Below, one piece after another: positions 9,218 to 18,584 of a stretch of DNA of 64,000 nucleotides. The notes under the pieces are model-generated. The model did not search any database. It was not told the DNA's origin and worked only from the letters and a program-made list of their open reading frames with translations. Within the stretch, counting starts at the first letter, position 1. Each line of letters starts with the position of its first letter. Source of the DNA: JBBDWJ01 sp963824095 (lineage in GTDB: Bacteria; Acidobacteriota; Terriglobia; Bryobacterales; UBA6623); NCBI GenBank assembly GCA_963824095.1, contig CAWGNS010000008.1:1612001-1676000 (forward strand), read 5' to 3'. A program made the position numbers and the translations under genes.

Positions 9218-9277
9218 CGGGCAGAGTCAAACGCCTTAAAATCGAAAGAGCCTTTTGAGGCCACAGGGAGTCTGAAA

Positions 9278-10609
9278 ATGGCACAGGAAACGGGAGTGAA
9301 TCGCCGCGACTTTGTGCGGTCGGCGCTGGCGGTGGGAGCGGCCGGCGGCCTGGCTCCGCACATGGCGGCGGCGCAGGTCGGCGGCAAGCCGCCCGCCAGC
9401 GATCGCACCAACGTGGCCGTGATCGGCGTCGGCGGACGCGGCACGAGCCTGCTGGGGCAACTGGTGCGCATGGGCGAGGAAAGCGGCGCAGTACACGTCG
9501 GCGCGGTCTGCGACGTCTACGAAAAACGCCGCCAGATTGCCCAGGAAACATCGAAAGCCGAGTTTTCTTCCCTCGACTACCGCGAAGTTCTGGCGCGGCC
9601 CGAAATCGACGCCGTCGTCATTGCAACGCCCGACCACTGGCACTCTACCATCGCGATCGCCGCCATGCGGGCCGGCAAAGACGTTTATTGCGAAAAGCCC
9701 TTCACCCACACCATCGAAGAGGCCAAGGAAGTGGTGAAGGTCGTCAAGGAAACCGGCCGCGTGCTGCAGGTCGGCTCGCAAACCACCTCGGCCGACCAGT
9801 GGTGGAAGGCGCGCAAGGCAATTGAAGACGGCATGATCGGGAAACTGATCAACAGCCAGGGTTCCTATCACCGCAACTCGATCGCGGGCGAGTGGAACAC
9901 CGGCCGTTTCTGGTCAATCGACCCCAACGCCGGGCCCAACGGCAAGGGCGTCGATTACATCGACTGGAAGATGTGGCTGGGGCCGGCGCAACAGCGCCCC
10001 TGGGAGCCGGAGCGCTACTTCCGGTTCCGCAAGTATTGGGACTATTCCGGCGGCATCGCGACCGACCTGTTCTACCACGTGGTGGCGCCGCTCAACATCT
10101 GCTGGGGCGAGGCGCAGTTTCCCTACCGCGTCACCGCCAGCGGCGGCATCTACGCCTTCCCCGACCGCGAGGTGCCCGACACGTTCAACCTGCTGGCCGA
10201 CTTCGCCAAGGGCCACAGCCTGGTGCTGAGCTCATCGATGGCCAACTCAACCCACATTCCCGGGCTGATCCGCGGCCACGAAGGAACCATCGTGATGGTC
10301 GACCACGGCATGTTCGAGGGCCGCACCGACTACATCACCGTCAGCGCCGAAAAAGTGTTTCAAGACAAGTTTGTCGGCAAATACGGCTATGAATCGATGC
10401 GCATTCCGGTGGAGGATCGTGGCCGCGACGCTCACATGGCTAACTTCCTGGAGTGCGTCAAGACCCGCGAAAAACCGCATCTCGACGCCGAGACCGCCTA
10501 CCGCGCGCAGGTGACCATCTCGATGGGCGTCGACAGCTACCGCCAGAACAAGGTGCTGTTTTTCGACCCGGTTGCGGAAAAGGTAGTCGACACGCCGCCG
10601 AAGGCGTGA
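9278..10609 (+). CDS. Tat-exported Gfo/Idh/MocA family oxidoreductase
   Basis: 443 residues. The N-terminus has a twin-arginine signal (NRRDFVRSALAVGAAGGLAP, then AAAQ), implying export of a folded, cofactor-loaded protein. The mature part starts with a Rossmann dinucleotide-binding motif VIGVGGRGTSLLGQL and has the family motif YCEKPFTH with the conserved EKP lysine, followed by the C-terminal alpha/beta substrate domain. Such proteins oxidise or epimerise sugars, inositols or glycosides with NAD(P). The substrate is not readable. The start follows AGGGAGTCTGAAA. It is monocistronic, with a promoter at 9209. Confidence 0.88.
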   Translation: MAQETGVNRRDFVRSALAVGAAGGLAPHMAAAQVGGKPPASDRTNVAVIGVGGRGTSLLGQLVRMGEESGAVHVGAVCDVYEKRRQIAQETSKAEFSSLDYREVLARPEIDAVVIATPDHWHSTIAIAAMRAGKDVYCEKPFTHTIEEAKEVVKVVKETGRVLQVGSQTTSADQWWKARKAIEDGMIGKLINSQGSYHRNSIAGEWNTGRFWSIDPNAGPNGKGVDYIDWKMWLGPAQQRPWEPERYFRFRKYWDYSGGIATDLFYHVVAPLNICWGEAQFPYRVTASGGIYAFPDREVPDTFNLLADFAKGHSLVLSSSMANSTHIPGLIRGHEGTIVMVDHGMFEGRTDYITVSAEKVFQDKFVGKYGYESMRIPVEDRGRDAHMANFLECVKTREKPHLDAETAYRAQVTISMGVDSYRQNKVLFFDPVAEKVVDTPPKA

Positions 10610-10678
10610 CGGGCTGGCGAGGCCATTCAGAACGGCGGTCCGCACTCGCGGGCCGCCCTCAAAGCCCCAGGCCTCACT

Positions 10679-10702
10679 CAGAGCCGCGGGCGCAAGTCCG
10701 CG
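10679..10702. repeat. Copy of the CAGAGCCG repeat family
   Basis: CAGAGCCGCGGGCGCAAG followed by TCCGCG, in the 200-bp gap between two convergent genes. It is a diverged copy of the arm at 47034. Confidence 0.55.
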
Positions 10703-10810
10703 ATGAGCGGCCACGGACGCTCATCTCCGCTCGCCGCGTGTCTGCCAGACGCGCGTCTCCGGTCGCCGCATCGGATTTCTACGACCGTTCCCGCGCTAGT
10801 TGTACTGAAG

Positions 10811-12481
10811 CTAGTTGTACTGAATCGCCACGCCGCGCGCCTCGAGCAGCTCTCCGGTGGCTTGCAGCAGATCGAGCATGCTGCGGCGGTAGGCGATCGA
10901 CTGCGAGACGACATCGGCGTTCGCCGCCGCCAGATCCGTCTGCGCCTGCAAGACGAAGAACGCCACCTCCACGCCAAGATCGTATTTCTTCTGCTCGGCG
11001 TCGACCCGCTTTTGGGCGAAATCGCGGGCCACCGTGGCCTGCTGCAGCGCCGCCTTGGCGAGATCCACGCCCGCCACCGCGTTGAGCACATCCTGGCGGA
11101 TGCGTTGTTCCTGGCTGCGCAGATTGTAGAGGTCGCGCTTCTTCTGGATCGCGGAATTTGCCAGATCGGCCGCGGCACGCCGGTTGCGTAGCGGCAGGTT
11201 GAGGGTCAGCCCCATCGAATAGGTCGGATAGCGGAACTGGAAAATCTGGTCGAGCGAGGTGCCCCAGCCGAGCGCGGTCGGCGGCGGAACCGGGGCGTTG
11301 TCGGTGAGGCTTCTCTCATAGAACACGCCGGCCTGCCCCGACGAGGTGTAGTTGCCGGTCAGGTTCAGCTCGGGCCGCAGCTCGTTGGTCGAGGCGCGGA
11401 TGCTCAGGTCGTCGATCTCCAGCGAACGGCGATTCTGCTCGATCTCGGGACGCAGCCGCAGGGCGCGCGTCACCTGCTCTTCGCGGTCGAGCGGCGGCGC
11501 CGAGGCCGGCGGATCGGCGGACTCGCTCAACTCGATCGGCAGGTCGCGCAGGTCCAGGTCGAGATCGGCGCCGATCCAGCGCCGCACCACATCGTTGGCC
11601 TGCTCCAGCCGGTATTGCGTCTGGGTCACGACGACCTGCGCCGAAGCAAACTGCTGCTCGGGCTGATAGATATCGAGGGGCGAAATGGCGCCCAGCTCGA
11701 GTTCCCGGCGGGAACGCTCCAGAAAAGCGCGCCGCAACTCGAGATCGTTCTGCGCCACGGTCAGATTGCCGCGCGCTTCGACGACGTTCCAATAGGCATT
11801 CTCGGCCTGCGTCAACAGATCGATGACGCGCTGCCGCACCTGCGCTTCGGTCAACCCCAGCCGCGATTTCGCCACCATGATCGGAATGCGCTGGATGTAG
11901 CGGCCGCGGTCGCGCAACAGCGGCTGCGTGAAGCCGACCTGAAAACGGTGCGTCAGCGAAGGGTTGAAGGACGAAAACGAACTGTTGTCGGAGCTGCGGA
12001 CCCCCGAAAAGCCCACCGTATAGCGCGTGCCGGTGTCGAAGGTCTGGGAGTAGGTAGCACCGGCGTTCTGGGTCAGCCGGCTGCGCACCGCGGCCCCTTG
12101 CAGCACGTCGGTCGACTGCGTCGTCGACCGGTTGGCGTTGAACGAGAGATCGAGCGTCGGGTCGAAAGGGCTGAAGGCCGCCTCGACGGCGTTTTGCTGT
12201 TCGTAGACCGACAGCTTTTGCAGGTTGATGTCGGGGTTGTTGATCATCACCAGCTCGATATAGGAGCGCAAAGAAAGCTGCAGCTTGCCGTCGACGACGA
12301 ATTCTTCGAGCTTGTCGACCGGCTCGATTTCGACGCTCATCGGCGGCCTGGTCCATTGCTCTTTGAAGTAGCTGATCGCCGGAAAGGTATTGAACTGCGC
12401 CGGCAGCGTCACGGCGGCCAGCAGGAGCAGGCAGAGAGATCGAAGAACCATGGTGGCAACCTTGCGAGGAATCATTTTCAT
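10811..12481 (-). CDS. TolC-family outer membrane efflux protein
   Basis: About 556 residues with a signal peptide (MVLRSLCLLLLAAVTLPAQ). Two OEP repeats are visible. The first spans about residues 70-300, with VIDLLTQAENAYWNVVEARGNL and LERSRRELELGAISPLDIYQ; the second runs from about 370 to the end. Long heptad-rich helices end in LRSQEQRIRQDVLNAVAGVDLAKA. It should form the trimeric outer-membrane channel of a tripartite exporter. It is the last gene of a minus-strand cluster with three adaptors and a MacB-like permease, separated by 145 bp from the permease. It may also serve the RND pump at 18976, which has no channel of its own nearby. The start at 12481 is the first Met that yields a signal peptide. 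Confidence 0.9.
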   Translation of the reverse strand: MKMIPRKVATMVLRSLCLLLLAAVTLPAQFNTFPAISYFKEQWTRPPMSVEIEPVDKLEEFVVDGKLQLSLRSYIELVMINNPDINLQKLSVYEQQNAVEAAFSPFDPTLDLSFNANRSTTQSTDVLQGAAVRSRLTQNAGATYSQTFDTGTRYTVGFSGVRSSDNSSFSSFNPSLTHRFQVGFTQPLLRDRGRYIQRIPIMVAKSRLGLTEAQVRQRVIDLLTQAENAYWNVVEARGNLTVAQNDLELRRAFLERSRRELELGAISPLDIYQPEQQFASAQVVVTQTQYRLEQANDVVRRWIGADLDLDLRDLPIELSESADPPASAPPLDREEQVTRALRLRPEIEQNRRSLEIDDLSIRASTNELRPELNLTGNYTSSGQAGVFYERSLTDNAPVPPPTALGWGTSLDQIFQFRYPTYSMGLTLNLPLRNRRAAADLANSAIQKKRDLYNLRSQEQRIRQDVLNAVAGVDLAKAALQQATVARDFAQKRVDAEQKKYDLGVEVAFFVLQAQTDLAAANADVVSQSIAYRRSMLDLLQATGELLEARGVAIQYN

Positions 12482-12626
12482 TCTCAGGTAAATGGGATGG
12501 AACTCACGGTTGGAATACGCGCCGCCACGCAAGGGGGTTACGCGGCACGAACGATTTCCCCCGGAACAAGACCGGTCCCGCGAGACTCATTCGCGCAGAC
12601 GCAGCGCGGTCCAGCCGGCCCCACGC

Positions 12627-13886
12627 TTACTCATAGCGGATCGCCTCGATCGGATCGAGCTTGGCCGCCTGCACAGCCGGATAAATCCCGAACAAGAGCC
12701 CGATAAAGACGGAAACTCCGAAGGCGACGAAGATGGAGGTTGCCGACACCACGGTCGACCAGCCGGCGATCGCGGCAATGATGCGAGAGCCCCCGAAACC
12801 CGTGGCAATGCCGATGAGCCCACCGACAATCGAAATCAACACCGCCTCGATCAGAAACTGCCGCACGATATCGCGCTGGCGGGCGCCGATGGCGCGGCGA
12901 ATACCGATCTCGCGCGTGCGCTCCAGAACCGTGGCGAGCATGATGTTCATGATGCCGATGCCGCCCACCAGCAGCGAGATGCCGGCGATACATATCATGA
13001 CGACTTCAAAAATGAACTGCTGCTGCTGGCGCTGCGCGAGCAACCCGGCCGGCACCAGCACGCTGAAATCGCCGGCGTTGTTGTGCGTGGCCGTCAGAAT
13101 GGCCCGCACGACCTCGGAGACTTCGATCGGGCTGGCCCCGTCGCGCACGCGGATGAAGATGCCGTCGATCTCGTCCTTGAGATAGCTGTTGTTGTCCTCA
13201 AAGCGCCGCATCACCGAGTTCAACGGCGCCACCACCAGGTTGTTGCGGTCGTCGGCCTCGAGCCCTTCGACGTCGGCCTCGGCGGTCGCCTGCGGCGCCA
13301 TCACGCCGATCACCCGCAGCCAGACTTCGTTGATCTTCACGTATTTGCCAACCGCGTCACCGTAGCCGAGCAGGTTGATCTTGGCGCGCTCACCCAGCAC
13401 GCACACCGGGGCCGAGCGCAGATTGTCTTCGTCGTCGAAAAAGCGGCCGTCGAGCAGCGTCAGCGGATAGATCTGGGTGTAGTTGGGAAGCACGCCGATC
13501 AGCAGCGGAATCTCTTGGTCGGTCCGCGGCAAGGTGCTGGTGGGCACGAATTGCTTCCGCGGCGACATCGCCTCGATATTGGGCGTATTCTGCTCGATGG
13601 CGCGAAAGTCGCGGAAGGTCAGTCCCGGCGAGACCTCGCGCACCGCCATCAGGGTGTCGCGATCCACGGCCTCGTTGGCCTCGACGATGATGTTGTTGAC
13701 GCCGAGCAGGTCGATGTAGCGAATCATCTCGCGTTGCGCCCCGGCGGTGATCGACAGCATGGCGACCACGGCGCCGACGCCGAAGATCATGCCCAACATG
13801 GTGAGCAACGACCGCAGCTTGTGAGCCAGCAGGCTCGCCAAGCCCATCCAGAGCTCGGGCAGAACAGTAGGAATTTGCTGCAACAT
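12627..13886 (-). CDS. MacB/FtsX-type ABC transporter permease
   Basis: 419 residues with the MacB layout: an N-terminal membrane helix (LLAHKLRSLLTMLGMIFGVGAVVAMLSI), a large periplasmic core domain (about 50-270), and three C-terminal helices including GGIGIMNIMLATVLERTREIGIRRAIGAR. It carries no ATPase domain, so it needs a separate ATP-binding subunit, and none is encoded beside it. The ATG directly follows the stop of the upstream adaptor with no gap, implying translational coupling. The likely role is to act as mechanotransmission permease for export of a periplasmic substrate through an adaptor and TolC. Confidence 0.9.
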   Translation of the reverse strand: MLQQIPTVLPELWMGLASLLAHKLRSLLTMLGMIFGVGAVVAMLSITAGAQREMIRYIDLLGVNNIIVEANEAVDRDTLMAVREVSPGLTFRDFRAIEQNTPNIEAMSPRKQFVPTSTLPRTDQEIPLLIGVLPNYTQIYPLTLLDGRFFDDEDNLRSAPVCVLGERAKINLLGYGDAVGKYVKINEVWLRVIGVMAPQATAEADVEGLEADDRNNLVVAPLNSVMRRFEDNNSYLKDEIDGIFIRVRDGASPIEVSEVVRAILTATHNNAGDFSVLVPAGLLAQRQQQQFIFEVVMICIAGISLLVGGIGIMNIMLATVLERTREIGIRRAIGARQRDIVRQFLIEAVLISIVGGLIGIATGFGGSRIIAAIAGWSTVVSATSIFVAFGVSVFIGLLFGIYPAVQAAKLDPIEAIRYE

Positions 13887-15836
13887 CTAGCGTCGTCTCC
13901 TGCCCCCGCCCGCCGGCGGAGCGGCGTCCCCACCCCCACCGCCGGGGAAGGACGGCTGGGACGGTTGGCCCGATTTCTTCTTCTTCGCCCCGGCACGGCC
14001 GTCGTCGAAGGGCGGCGCCAAGGCGATCTCTTCGCCTTCCTGGAGACCGCTCTTGATGGCGATCTGCGACTCGGAGCGCGGCCCCACTTCGACCTTGCGT
14101 TTCTCGAAGGTGCCGCCCTTCTTCACATAGACGATGTGCTGCGAGCCGGCCTCGAAAATTCCCTGGAAAGGAACATAGAGCGTGTTGGGGATGCGCTCGA
14201 CGGTGATCTCCGCGTTGGCGAGCAGGCCGGGCCGCAGCAGGATATCGACGTCGGAGCCCTCTTCGGGGGGCGCGGGCAATTCCGCATTGGCGCGGTCTTC
14301 GGCGGTGAAGCGCTGCACGCCGGGCCGCGAGAGGGAGAGCGAAGCAATGTCAGGAACCGACGTCGCCGAAGCGCCGCCCGCCGCCTGCGGGGCGGCTCCG
14401 AACGCGCCCGGAGCGCCGCCTGCCTGCCCAGCCGCACCGCCCTGCTCGCCACCCGAGCGGCGGCCTCCGCCGCCTCCTGACTGCGGGCGAAGTTTCTGGA
14501 AGATCTGGCGCCGTTCCTCGGGGCTCAGCTGAGAAATATCGCGGCCTCCCAGGGCTTCCTGCATGGCCTTTTGGAACTGCTCGCGCTGTTCGGGCGAGAG
14601 GTTGCGCCCACCTCGCCGCTGGCCGGGCTGTGCGCCGGCTTCGGCTCCGCCCGGGGCCGATTCAGCGGCTCCCTGCGCTTCCACTGCCGGCGCGCCACCG
14701 CCGGCGCCAGGGCGGCCAGGCGCCGCCGACGGTTCGGGCGTGATCGGCCCGCCCCCAAAAATGCCGCGCTTGGCGTTGTCGCGCGCCGTGGCCAGGATGC
14801 GCTTGACCTGAGTGTCGGAGGCGCCAACGTTTTCCAGAAGCTGCCGCATATCGAGCGACAGCAGGGTGTCGAATTTCTTGGTCGCCTCGCCGCGGAAGAT
14901 GTTGGTCGTCGCCGTGCTGCCCAGGGTCTTGATCTTGCCGGTCACCGCCTTGCCGGGCAGCGCGTCCAGGTAGATGACGGCCTCCTGTCCTTCCTGCAGA
15001 TTGGCCCGCTCGACCTCCTCGACTTTCGCGACCAGTTCCATCTCGGAGAGGTCGAGAATCTGGGCCACAGCCATGCCAGCCGGGATCTGGTCGCCTTCGC
15101 GAATGGTGGGCGTGGTCTGCCCGAACCCACCGCGGCCGCCGGCACGGTTTTCGAGAATCGAAACCAGGCCCGCTATCGGCGTCAGCACGCGGGCCTGCTC
15201 GATGCGCCGCTTTTCGCGATCCGCGTCGAGCTGCGCTTTGTTGAGCTGTTCACGCAACACCGACAACTCGGCTTCGCGCTGCTGCAGGCGGGATTTGATG
15301 TCGTCCTTGAGCTTGGCCTCGCGGCGGTTGGCCTCTTCAAGCGTCAATTGGTTCTTACGGGCCTCGATTGTGCCGACCAGCTCGTTTTTCTTGTTTTCCA
15401 ACTCCGCGCTTTGGACCGCAAACCGCGCCGTAACCAATTCCACCTCGTCCTGGCTCTTGCGGATATCGAGGTCGGTCTCCGCTTTCACGAGGTCTTCCTT
15501 GATGCGCTCCACTTCGAGTTCGTCGTCCTCGAGCGCGGCGCGCCGCTCGGAATCGTCGAACTCGACGATGAGATCTTTCGCCTTGGCCAGCGCGCCGGGG
15601 GGCGCCAGCCGCGTGACCTGCGACTGCGAGCCGAGATTGGGAGCGGTGAGGGTCATCGAGCGGACCGCGCGCAACTCGCCGCGCAGGTAGGCCTTAACCT
15701 CGAGGTCGCCCCGTTTGACCGTCGCCAGCGGAATCTCGTCCTCTTTCTGGGGGATCCGCTGGATGATGTAGAAAGCGCCCGCCACGACGCCGGCCACCAC
15801 CAGCAGAATAAGTAAGCGTATTGCCAGCTTCTTCAT
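13887..15836 (-). CDS. Efflux adaptor with a long Gly/Ala-rich insertion (third of three)
   Basis: 649 residues, much longer than the usual 350-450. It has an N-terminal membrane helix (LAIRLLILLVVAGVVAGAFYI), a barrel/lipoyl part and coiled-coil arms (about 120-220, KNELVGTIEARKNQLTLEEA), then barrel sequence ending VGPRSESQIAIKSGLQEGEEI. Residues about 360-520 form a Gly/Ala/Pro/Gln-rich insertion that contains two related motifs, LSPEQREQFQKAM and LSPEERRQIFQKL. The C-terminus is Gly-rich and ends in RRRR. It presumably links the permease (immediately downstream, zero spacing) to TolC. It starts 18 bp after the preceding adaptor. Confidence 0.85.
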   Translation of the reverse strand: MKKLAIRLLILLVVAGVVAGAFYIIQRIPQKEDEIPLATVKRGDLEVKAYLRGELRAVRSMTLTAPNLGSQSQVTRLAPPGALAKAKDLIVEFDDSERRAALEDDELEVERIKEDLVKAETDLDIRKSQDEVELVTARFAVQSAELENKKNELVGTIEARKNQLTLEEANRREAKLKDDIKSRLQQREAELSVLREQLNKAQLDADREKRRIEQARVLTPIAGLVSILENRAGGRGGFGQTTPTIREGDQIPAGMAVAQILDLSEMELVAKVEEVERANLQEGQEAVIYLDALPGKAVTGKIKTLGSTATTNIFRGEATKKFDTLLSLDMRQLLENVGASDTQVKRILATARDNAKRGIFGGGPITPEPSAAPGRPGAGGGAPAVEAQGAAESAPGGAEAGAQPGQRRGGRNLSPEQREQFQKAMQEALGGRDISQLSPEERRQIFQKLRPQSGGGGGRRSGGEQGGAAGQAGGAPGAFGAAPQAAGGASATSVPDIASLSLSRPGVQRFTAEDRANAELPAPPEEGSDVDILLRPGLLANAEITVERIPNTLYVPFQGIFEAGSQHIVYVKKGGTFEKRKVEVGPRSESQIAIKSGLQEGEEIALAPPFDDGRAGAKKKKSGQPSQPSFPGGGGGDAAPPAGGGRRRR

Positions 15837-15854
15837 CTTGTTTGCCGTCAGGAC

Positions 15855-17117
15855 CTAGTGCCTCCGGTGCGGCCCGCTGGCCTCCGGGTTCTCCAAGGCG
15901 ATGACCTGACCTTCCTTCAGGCCGCGCACGACGATCTCGCTCGAGTTGCGGGTCACGACCTCAATCGGCTGAGGCTTGAAGCCGACCGCGGTGCGCACAT
16001 AGACCACAGGCTCGCCGTCGACCTGGAAACTGGCCTTGTTCGGAATGACCAACTGATCGGGCCGGCGGTCGACAATGACTTCGACAGTGGCGCTCATGCC
16101 GGGCCGCAGGCGCGGATCCAGTACCCGGATCGACGCCTCCGCCGGGAAGTTCTTCTCGGGCGGAAAGCGCCGGAAAACCAGCGTCGCGATGGGGCTGATC
16201 GACTGCACCACGCCTTCCATCAGCAGGTCGGGCACGGCGTCGATCCGAATGCGTACCGGCTGACCCACCTCGACGCGTCCGCGATCGATTTCCTCGACCC
16301 GAAACTCGATGTCGAGCGAAGAAAGGTCGGGGATCTCGGCGATGGTGGCGCCGGTCCACACCGTATCGCCTTCCTGAAACGGCGGACGACTCGTGCCGAA
16401 CGAGCCGCTGGCGCGGTTATTGGTCATGATCTGCACGACGCCGCCGGCCGGCGCGCGCAACACCATGCTGTCGAGGTAGGTACGGGTGGTGTCGACGTCG
16501 CGAACGGCTTTGTCTTTTTTCTCCGCGATGCGCCGCAGATCGGCTTTCTGCGACAGATCGGTGGCGTCGGCCTTGGTTTTTTCCTGCGAAAGCACGCCCT
16601 TGGTGATGGTGACGTCGATACGATTCTTGGCGCCTTCGATCTCGGAGAGAATCTCCTGCTTGCTAGCCTCCAGTTGGGCGCGCTCGACATCGTATTGCGC
16701 CTTCATGATGGCCATGGCATTCTCTTCGTCGGCGATGGAATGTTGCGCCTGGGCTTGCAGAATTTCGCTATCGACCTCGCGCAAGGCCGTGCGGCGGGCG
16801 ATGAACTGATCTTCCTGCGTCGAGGAGTCGAAGGCGACGACGACATCGCCCTTCTTGATGGGCTTGCCATTGGGGGCCAGCCGCACGATGGTCAGGTTCG
16901 GGGTGGAGGGCGCCATGACCTTGGCCGAACGCGTGCTTTGGACCTCGCCGCGGGCGCGCACTGTGTTCAGAAAATCGCGCCGCTCCACGCGCGCGGTGGG
17001 CACTTCGCGCGCCGTCGGCGTGTAAAGGTTCATGGCCGCCAGGGTGGCGGCGGCTCCCGCCAGGGCCAGCAGGCCCCAGCGCAACCACCTGCGTTTCTTT
17101 TTTGCTTTTCCGACCAT
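15855..17117 (-). CDS. HlyD/MacA-family efflux adaptor (second of three)
   Basis: 420 residues. A basic N-terminus (MVGKAKKKRRWLRW) precedes one membrane helix. Then come the split lipoyl domain (VMAPSTPNLTIVRLAPNGKPIKKGDVVVAF), a coiled-coil hairpin (about 110-200), and the second lipoyl half with barrel (LRAPAGGVVQIMTNN). The C-terminal domain includes DRRPDQLVIPNKASFQVDGEPVVYV. It should sit in the periplasm, bridging the permease and the outer-membrane channel. It overlaps nothing and is spaced 36 bp from the adaptor before it and 18 bp from the one after it. Confidence 0.88.
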   Translation of the reverse strand: MVGKAKKKRRWLRWGLLALAGAAATLAAMNLYTPTAREVPTARVERRDFLNTVRARGEVQSTRSAKVMAPSTPNLTIVRLAPNGKPIKKGDVVVAFDSSTQEDQFIARRTALREVDSEILQAQAQHSIADEENAMAIMKAQYDVERAQLEASKQEILSEIEGAKNRIDVTITKGVLSQEKTKADATDLSQKADLRRIAEKKDKAVRDVDTTRTYLDSMVLRAPAGGVVQIMTNNRASGSFGTSRPPFQEGDTVWTGATIAEIPDLSSLDIEFRVEEIDRGRVEVGQPVRIRIDAVPDLLMEGVVQSISPIATLVFRRFPPEKNFPAEASIRVLDPRLRPGMSATVEVIVDRRPDQLVIPNKASFQVDGEPVVYVRTAVGFKPQPIEVVTRNSSEIVVRGLKEGQVIALENPEASGPHRRH

Positions 17118-17153
17118 CGATATTCGTACCGATCCCTCGTAATTGCCGCGATA

Positions 17154-18584
17154 TTACCGCGACGCGGCGAGCTCGGGCTGAGGTGGCGGCTTGACGACCA
17201 GCGTATCGCCTTCGTTCACACCGCTGAGCACCACGAACTGCGTGTCGCTGCGGTTTCCCAACTCGACCGCCTGGCGCCGCGGCTGCTTGTCCCCAGCAAC
17301 GTAGACGACCGCCTCGCCGTTTTCGTGTACAACGGCCTCGCGCGGAACCAGCAGCACGTCCTTGTCCTCACGCAGCAGGACGTCCGCGCTGCCCGACAGG
17401 TCGGGGATGATTTCGCGGTCGCTGGCCTCGATCGACACCGACACCGGTACGTTGCGCACGTAGTCTCCGGTCCCCGACGCCGCGCCGCGCATACCGGCGC
17501 CGCTGGCGGCGGTAGAGGCGCCAACCGAGAGCACCTTGCCGGGCCAGACCTTGCCGGAATAGGCATCGAGGCGGACTTGCGCCTTCTGCCCCACGCGCAG
17601 ACGTTGCGTGTCGGATTGGTTGAACGAAGCTTCCAGAACCATCGCCGAGGGGTCCACGATCTGCATGAAATAGGTGCCGGGCCGCAACTCGTCGCCCAGC
17701 GCTACCTGCGCGAACTGGCCGGCGCCCCGGAAGGTGGTCATCATCACCACGGTGCCCGAGATGGGGGTGGCGATGGCCATCCGCTCGGCGTTGATTTGCC
17801 CGCGTTTCTCGTCGAGTTCCTTCTGGTGGACGACGATCTCGAGGCTGCGCAACTCGGCATCGCCGGATTTCTCGAGCAACGCCACTTCTTCCTGCTTCTG
17901 GTGAAACGAGGCTTCGGCCTGCTGCGCCGCCAGGCGCAACAGGTCGGCCTCGATCGCCGAGCGCACTTCGGCGGTACGCAGATCGAGCTTGGCCTTGCCG
18001 AACGCGCCTTCGTCCACGCGCAGTTCCTGGCGGGCCGTTTCGAGCGCGATCTCCAGTTCGGCTTTGCGCTTGTCACGATCCGACTCGGCCTCGACCACAT
18101 CGGCGCGCAAGCTGTACATGCGTTCTTCCTGGTCCTGGCGGTCGAACTCGGCCACTATATCGCCCTTTTTCACCTGCGACCCGGGCTCGGCGGCCTTCAT
18201 CAGTACCAGCGAACGCCCGCCGAAGCCGCCACCCGACCCGCCGCGCATGCGCGGAGCCACGATCGCCGCGAACGACTGGGCGGCGATGGTTCCCGACACA
18301 CGCAGCGTCGGCGCGAAATCGCCCTTGACGACCCGGACCGTGCGCACCGCCGCCGTGGCGGCCGGCGGCGCAGTGGCCGTTTCCTGAAACTGCCGGTAGC
18401 CGATGTAGGCAACCAATGAGCCCAACAGCAGGGGCAGCAGCATCCAGAAACGGCCGCGTGGAGGAACCGGCCGCGGCGCCTGCGGCGCCACCGGATGTTC
18501 GGGCACGGGCGCGGGCGGCGGCTCCGTCAACGGCAACGTCGACGCCTGCGCCTGCCACCTTGGGAAGGGCAATGCGATTCTCAT
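17154..18584 (-). CDS. HlyD/RND-family efflux adaptor (first of three)
   Basis: 476 residues. A Pro-rich cytoplasmic N-terminus (about 45 residues) is followed by one membrane helix, FWMLLPLLLGSLVAYIGYRQF. The lipoyl half-motif APRMRGG...GSQVKKGDIVAEFDRQDQEE is followed by a long coiled coil (about 160-260). The rest is barrel and membrane-proximal domain, with VLLVPREAVVHENGEAVVYVAG. It opens the minus-strand operon with two further adaptors, the permease and TolC. A possible -10 (TACAAT on the minus strand, 18815-18810) lies about 225 bp upstream. Three non-identical adaptors may form mixed hexamers or serve different substrates; this is inference. Confidence 0.85.
   Translation of the reverse strand: MRIALPFPRWQAQASTLPLTEPPPAPVPEHPVAPQAPRPVPPRGRFWMLLPLLLGSLVAYIGYRQFQETATAPPAATAAVRTVRVVKGDFAPTLRVSGTIAAQSFAAIVAPRMRGGSGGGFGGRSLVLMKAAEPGSQVKKGDIVAEFDRQDQEERMYSLRADVVEAESDRDKRKAELEIALETARQELRVDEGAFGKAKLDLRTAEVRSAIEADLLRLAAQQAEASFHQKQEEVALLEKSGDAELRSLEIVVHQKELDEKRGQINAERMAIATPISGTVVMMTTFRGAGQFAQVALGDELRPGTYFMQIVDPSAMVLEASFNQSDTQRLRVGQKAQVRLDAYSGKVWPGKVLSVGASTAASGAGMRGAASGTGDYVRNVPVSVSIEASDREIIPDLSGSADVLLREDKDVLLVPREAVVHENGEAVVYVAGDKQPRRQAVELGNRSDTQFVVLSGVNEGDTLVVKPPPQPELAASR

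Larger units (their letters stand above)
8613..9277. other. 665-bp gap containing an orphan transcript end
   Basis: No convincing protein gene was found. A strong intrinsic terminator at 8993-9024 and a promoter for the next gene at 9209-9217 are the recognisable signals. Short frames after 8928 run across the terminator hairpin and look spurious. Confidence 0.5.

Noticed and set aside
14571..15815. 414-codon frame opposite the long adaptor
   Set aside because: The minus strand encodes a recognisable adaptor; the plus frame is its shadow.
15858..18419. 853-codon frame on the plus strand
   Set aside because: It runs antisense across two recognisable efflux adaptors and shows His/Arg/Gly-rich shadow composition.
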